Part shown: in pieces, positions 60,796-64,000 of the stretch
Layout of the letters: the number at the start of each line of letters is the position of its first letter
How positions within the stretch are numbered: the stretch's first letter is position 1
Assembly (NCBI GenBank): GCA_037954325.1
Contig: JBBMNZ010000001.1
Span: 28,588,258 to 28,652,257, forward strand
Length of the DNA: 64,000 nt
Direction of reading: 5' to 3'
DNA from: Fistularia commersonii
Lineage: Eukaryota > Chordata > Actinopteri > Syngnathiformes > Fistulariidae
The notes under the pieces: generated by a model
The model's database searches: none
Seen by the model: the letters and a program-made list of their open reading frames with translations, nothing else
What the model was told of the DNA's origin: nothing
Program-made: the position numbers and the translations under genes

Positions 60796-63491
60796 TCAGA
60801 GGCGGAGCTGCTCCGTGTCGCTGCCCTGCGTCGACGGGATCTCGTCGATGGTCACGTGGGCGCCCTCCCTCGTCTGGCCCAGAGACGACGCGATGACGTC
60901 GACGGCCAGAGAGGCGGTGGCTTCCACCGCCTCGCGGCTCGACCCCAGGGTGGGGTTCACCTCCACCAGGTCCATGGCCGACAGCAGGCCTGCGGGGACA
61001 CAGAAGAAAAGCGCCAATCAAGAACTCATTCGGGAACTCATTTTGGTGAGTCTTGTCCTCTTCGGTCTTCTTCTGCACCTCCAGCCGGGGGATTCGAACC
61101 TCAAACCTTCTATCCACGTCTTCGCTTTCCTCCTCTGTACGCGACCGAACAACATCGGTCCGACTCCGTCTGCCGTCCCTCTGATGGACTCCTTCCGAAT
61201 CCGATCCTTCCTCCTTGCTACCAAAAGCTCGGAACCTCAACATCTCCATCTCCGTTGCCTCCCATCGCTTCCCGGTCTTGGTCTCCAAACTACCCGCCGC
61301 TGCTTTAGCCCTGACACTTTTCTCCACCCATTCGGACCATTTGAAACCTCTTTTCCACCACACCCTCCACTGCTCTGGATTGTTGACCCCGAGTATTTTA
61401 AATCCTCCACCCTGCAGCCTCACCGTTCCACACATATACTGCTCAAGAAAATAAAGGGAACGCTTGAACAACACAATGTAACTCCAAGTCAATCCCACTT
61501 GTGTGAAATCATAGTGTCCACTCAGGAAGCAACACAGATTCATTTGGACTTATTTTAAGGACATTACATCAAAGTTGGATCAGCCTGGAGTTTGTTTTTA
61601 CACTTTAATTTGGAGTGTGATTCCTAATCCAGACCTCCATGGGTTGATACAATTGATTTCCATTGATCATTTTGGTGTGATTTTGTTGTCAGCACATTCA
61701 ACTGTGTACAGAGCAAAGTATTTCATAAGAATATTTCATTCATTTAGATCTAGGATGTGATTTTTAAGTGTTCCCTTTATTTTTTTCGAGCGGTGTATAT
61801 TCTGTCTTGCTGCTGCAAACGGTCATTCCTCTCCTCTTTTCCGAGCGCACCTCAACTTTTTCAACATTTCCCTCCGCCTGCTCCCTGCTCTCAATACAGA
61901 TCACAGTATCATTTGCAAAGTTACACAACCCGTGGAGATTCCTGTTTGGCCTGATGTAAACAGATAGTTTTCTCCCCCCATTCCGAGCTGCTTGAGTGTG
62001 TTTCCTCGCTTCTTCTCCACGCGCTCTGTAGCTCTGGACTGTTGACCCTAAGAACCTGAAATCCTGCACCTTCTAAATCTTCAATTAAATTCAATTATTA
62101 GAAATAAAATACAAGGAGCTTATTACACTCGATCAGGGGTCGGCAACCCGCGGCTCTTCCATCTTTACGCTGCGGCTCCGAGTGGCTTGGGAAAATAAAT
62201 GATAATTATTTAATTGAAGTGTATTTCATTTGTGTTAATTCCTTTTTATAACTTTTAATTCTAAGTTGGAAGATTATTGTGATCTTGAAATATTAAATAA
62301 AATTATATTTATTATTTTTCGCCGCTCAAAATAACGTCACACTTACGGAAGCCGGTATACCCGCCGGCCGGTAAAGTCCCGGTTTGCAGATGCTGTGCGC
62401 AGAAGTTCAGGAGCAGAAGTCCCATAAACCGGGTAAAATAAATATTTATGAAGATATTTTGCAAATATTTATTTTTTATTGTGGCTAACACAGTGATTTT
62501 TTCCCGATTTATTTTTAAAATTCAGGTCAAGGCTCCGCTACACGCTCTGAAAGCCCAAAGCTCAAAATGAGTTCATTACAAAAATAAATTTAATTTTTTC
62601 CATAATAATTTGTGAATTTCAGAGGCAACACACTACACACTTGTTTATACAAAGTGTAAAGGTAATAAAAAGCAGCATATACAGTGGTACCTTTACTTTA
62701 GACGTCAAAAAGTAATTGCGGCTCCCGGTGTTTTCTTTTCCGAGGAAACCGGGTCCAAATGTCTCTTTGGGTGTTACGGGTTGCCGACCCCTGCACTAGA
62801 TTGATTAAATAACCTCAAATAATGTCAAAAATTCCCTAAAAATCATGGTATCAAATCTGGAAATGACTTGTAAATATGTAAAAACATAAAAGAAAATGGG
62901 CAAGACTGATATTCCCTGAGGTCAGAAGTCAAATCCTTGTGTGTTTCTTCAACAGCGAGCAGGCGTTTCTTTGTATTTTCGGTACCTGTGTTATGAACCT
63001 CCTCTGCGATGTAGATCCCCTCCCTGTAGGTCAGGCCTCCGTTCACCGGCGTTCCCGTGGCGGGCGCCAGAGACGGGTCGAAGGCGTCGATGTCGAAGCT
63101 CAGGTGAATCGGCCTCTGTTTCCTGCGCGGCGGGGGAACAAAAGTCAGGCGCCGGCGGAAACCCGGCGGCGAAGGGGAAACGAGCCGCGGGTTAGGCTCA
63201 CCTGGACAGCAGGTGGTCCAGCGTCACCTCCATCACCCTCTGGATGCCGAGCCTGTCGATGTCCCTCATGGTGAAGTACTGGATGCCCAGGCTCTTCAGG
63301 ATGTGGCTGCAGGAAGCGACACCCCGAGGAACCGTCTTGAACATCTTTCAACGAACCGCCCGCCCCTCTTCCCGACACGCGGCGGCGTCTACTTACTGCT
63401 CGCCGGGGTCCACGTCCCGCAGCCCCACGTACACCAGGTCCCTGGAGGACAGGAAGGGCTTCGCCCAGGAGAAGCCCGGGATGTCGGTCAT
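60796..63491 (-). CDS. arg2: Arginase-2, C-terminal half (4 exons, 5' end outside window)
   Basis: Arginase-2 is the mitochondrial manganese enzyme that cleaves arginine to ornithine and urea. Exons 63491-63397, 63306-63202, 63122-62986 and 60989-60796 join in phase to 176 residues plus TGA, about half of a ~354-aa protein. Visible hallmarks: YVGLRDVDPGE, FTMRDIDRLG, the metal-binding LSFDIDAFDPS (two aspartates), the GGLTYREG loop, LLSAMDLVEVNP, and NLAVDVIASS-like SLAVDVIASSLGQTREGAH. The extended C-terminus past GQTREG favours arg2 over arg1. The upstream exons with the mitochondrial targeting signal and first metal ligands lie beyond 63.5 kb or outside the window. The 2-kb last intron holds nested transposons. 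Position next to vti1b in convergent orientation matches the human locus. Confidence 0.94.
61025..62080 (-). mobile_element. Old RTE LINE copy interrupted by a Tc1-like element
   Basis: Two segments, about 61025-61436 and 61800-62080, match the reverse complement of the RTE reverse transcriptase C-terminal region (GTTGACCCCGAGTATTTTAA; CAGATCACAGTATCATTTGC). The frame is broken and divergence is much higher than at 2163. The gap is exactly the 61437 element. In the last arg2 intron. Confidence 0.75.
61437..61799. mobile_element. Tc1-like miniature element (CTGCTCAAG ends), full copy
   Basis: TATACTGCTCAAGAAAATAA at the left and TTTTTTTCGAGCGGTGTATA at the right are inverted repeats that also share AAGGGAACGC / GTGTTCCCTT. 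The interior matches 20340-20683 almost base for base. Inserted in the RTE copy above. Confidence 0.85.
62134..62793. mobile_element. hAT-type miniature element, full copy with 8-bp target-site duplication
   Basis: Ends CAGGGGTCGGCAACCCG and CGGGTTGCCGACCCCTG (one mismatch-free arm of ~16 bp). Flanks CACTCGAT (62126-62133) and CACTAGAT (62794-62801) differ at one base. 660 bp, inverted relative to the 31830 copy, no transposase. In the last arg2 intron. Confidence 0.88.
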
Positions 63492-64000
63492 CTGCCGGAA
63501 CACACAGACAAGACCGGCTCAGGATCATAACAAGTAGGACCCGAAGTGGCGTCGTGGGAAATTCACGGAAAATCACTCGGGAAAAATAACTGTAAGTCTT
63601 TTCCAGGCTCTATAAATTAAATTTGATTAAAGAATAAAATAATGATGGACGTTATTTTGGTATGTTTCTATGATTTTTATTATCTATGCTCGCTTTAGCA
63701 AAAATGTTGAACGAACATAACGGGTCTCTTTATGTGCAGGTGCAAATTAATCACATTTGCACCTGCTTTTAGTTTATCTACTGTTTTTTTAATTTGTACT
63801 GCCAATTGTACTTGTTTTTAGTTCCATCCACCCCCTTGTACTTTTTAATTTGATCTCATTTTTTACTTGTTTCGAGTTTTATCTACTGCTTCCGTACTGT
63901 CTTTCATTTAATCTCATTTTCACCTGTTTTTAGTTTATCTCCTGTTTTTTATTTTGATCTCATTTTATTGTTGTGCTGTGCTCTGCTTTGCTTGTAAACT

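Noticed and set aside
60449..61543. 364-codon minus-strand open frame
   Set aside because: It merges antisense repeat sequence, an RTE remnant and arg2 exon DNA in the wrong frame; low-complexity ends.

Overview
This is vertebrate, almost certainly teleost fish, nuclear DNA. It carries intron-rich animal genes with consensus GT-AG splice sites, a eukaryotic tRNA gene, and repeat families typical of percomorph genomes: RTE-type LINEs with GAA/TTC tails, hAT and Tc1-like miniature elements, a V-SINE-like tail and long (TG)n tracts. Nothing fixes the species. Gene models were built by hand by joining exons with compatible phase and comparing the conceptual proteins with family features recalled from knowledge; no search was run.

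Six protein genes and one tRNA gene are supported. Reading left to right: the 3' part of plek2 (+, 1670-5607); a galectin-related lgalsl-like gene (-, 7620-10755, first exon not found); the complete 42-coding-exon zfyve26/spastizin gene (+, ATG 13600 to stop 40569, 2,526 aa); a complete rdh12-like retinol dehydrogenase (-, 44065-50239, 318 aa); tRNA-Asp-GTC (-, 52918-52989); complete vti1b (+, 53560-57381, 226 aa); and the 3' half of arg2 (-, 60796-63491). The protein genes alternate strictly in strand (+ - + - + -), so each neighbouring pair is either convergent or divergent. The order and relative orientation zfyve26-rdh12-vti1b-arg2 matches what is known of human chromosome 14q24, with plek2 also from that region, so this is conserved synteny rather than an operon-like unit. 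Zfyve26 (endolysosomal PI3P-binding protein) and Vti1b (late endosomal Qb-SNARE) act in related trafficking steps, but their adjacency is most simply inherited.

The rest is introns, UTRs and repeats. The most unusual observations are: (1) an RTE LINE subfamily whose 3' end is duplicated, present as three copies with the same double-tail join, two of them bounded by 17-bp target-site duplications; (2) three splice acceptors (two in lgalsl, one in zfyve26) where a (TG)n tract lies at the 3' splice site in place of a pyrimidine tract, resembling the UG-repeat context that TDP-43 regulates; (3) a perfect 10-bp GTCACGTGAC (CLEAR-type) palindrome about 0.1 kb upstream of zfyve26 exon 1; and (4) a four-unit tandem repeat of NRF1-like and ZNF143-like motifs just upstream of the rdh12 start codon. 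No CRISPR, prokaryotic or viral system is present.
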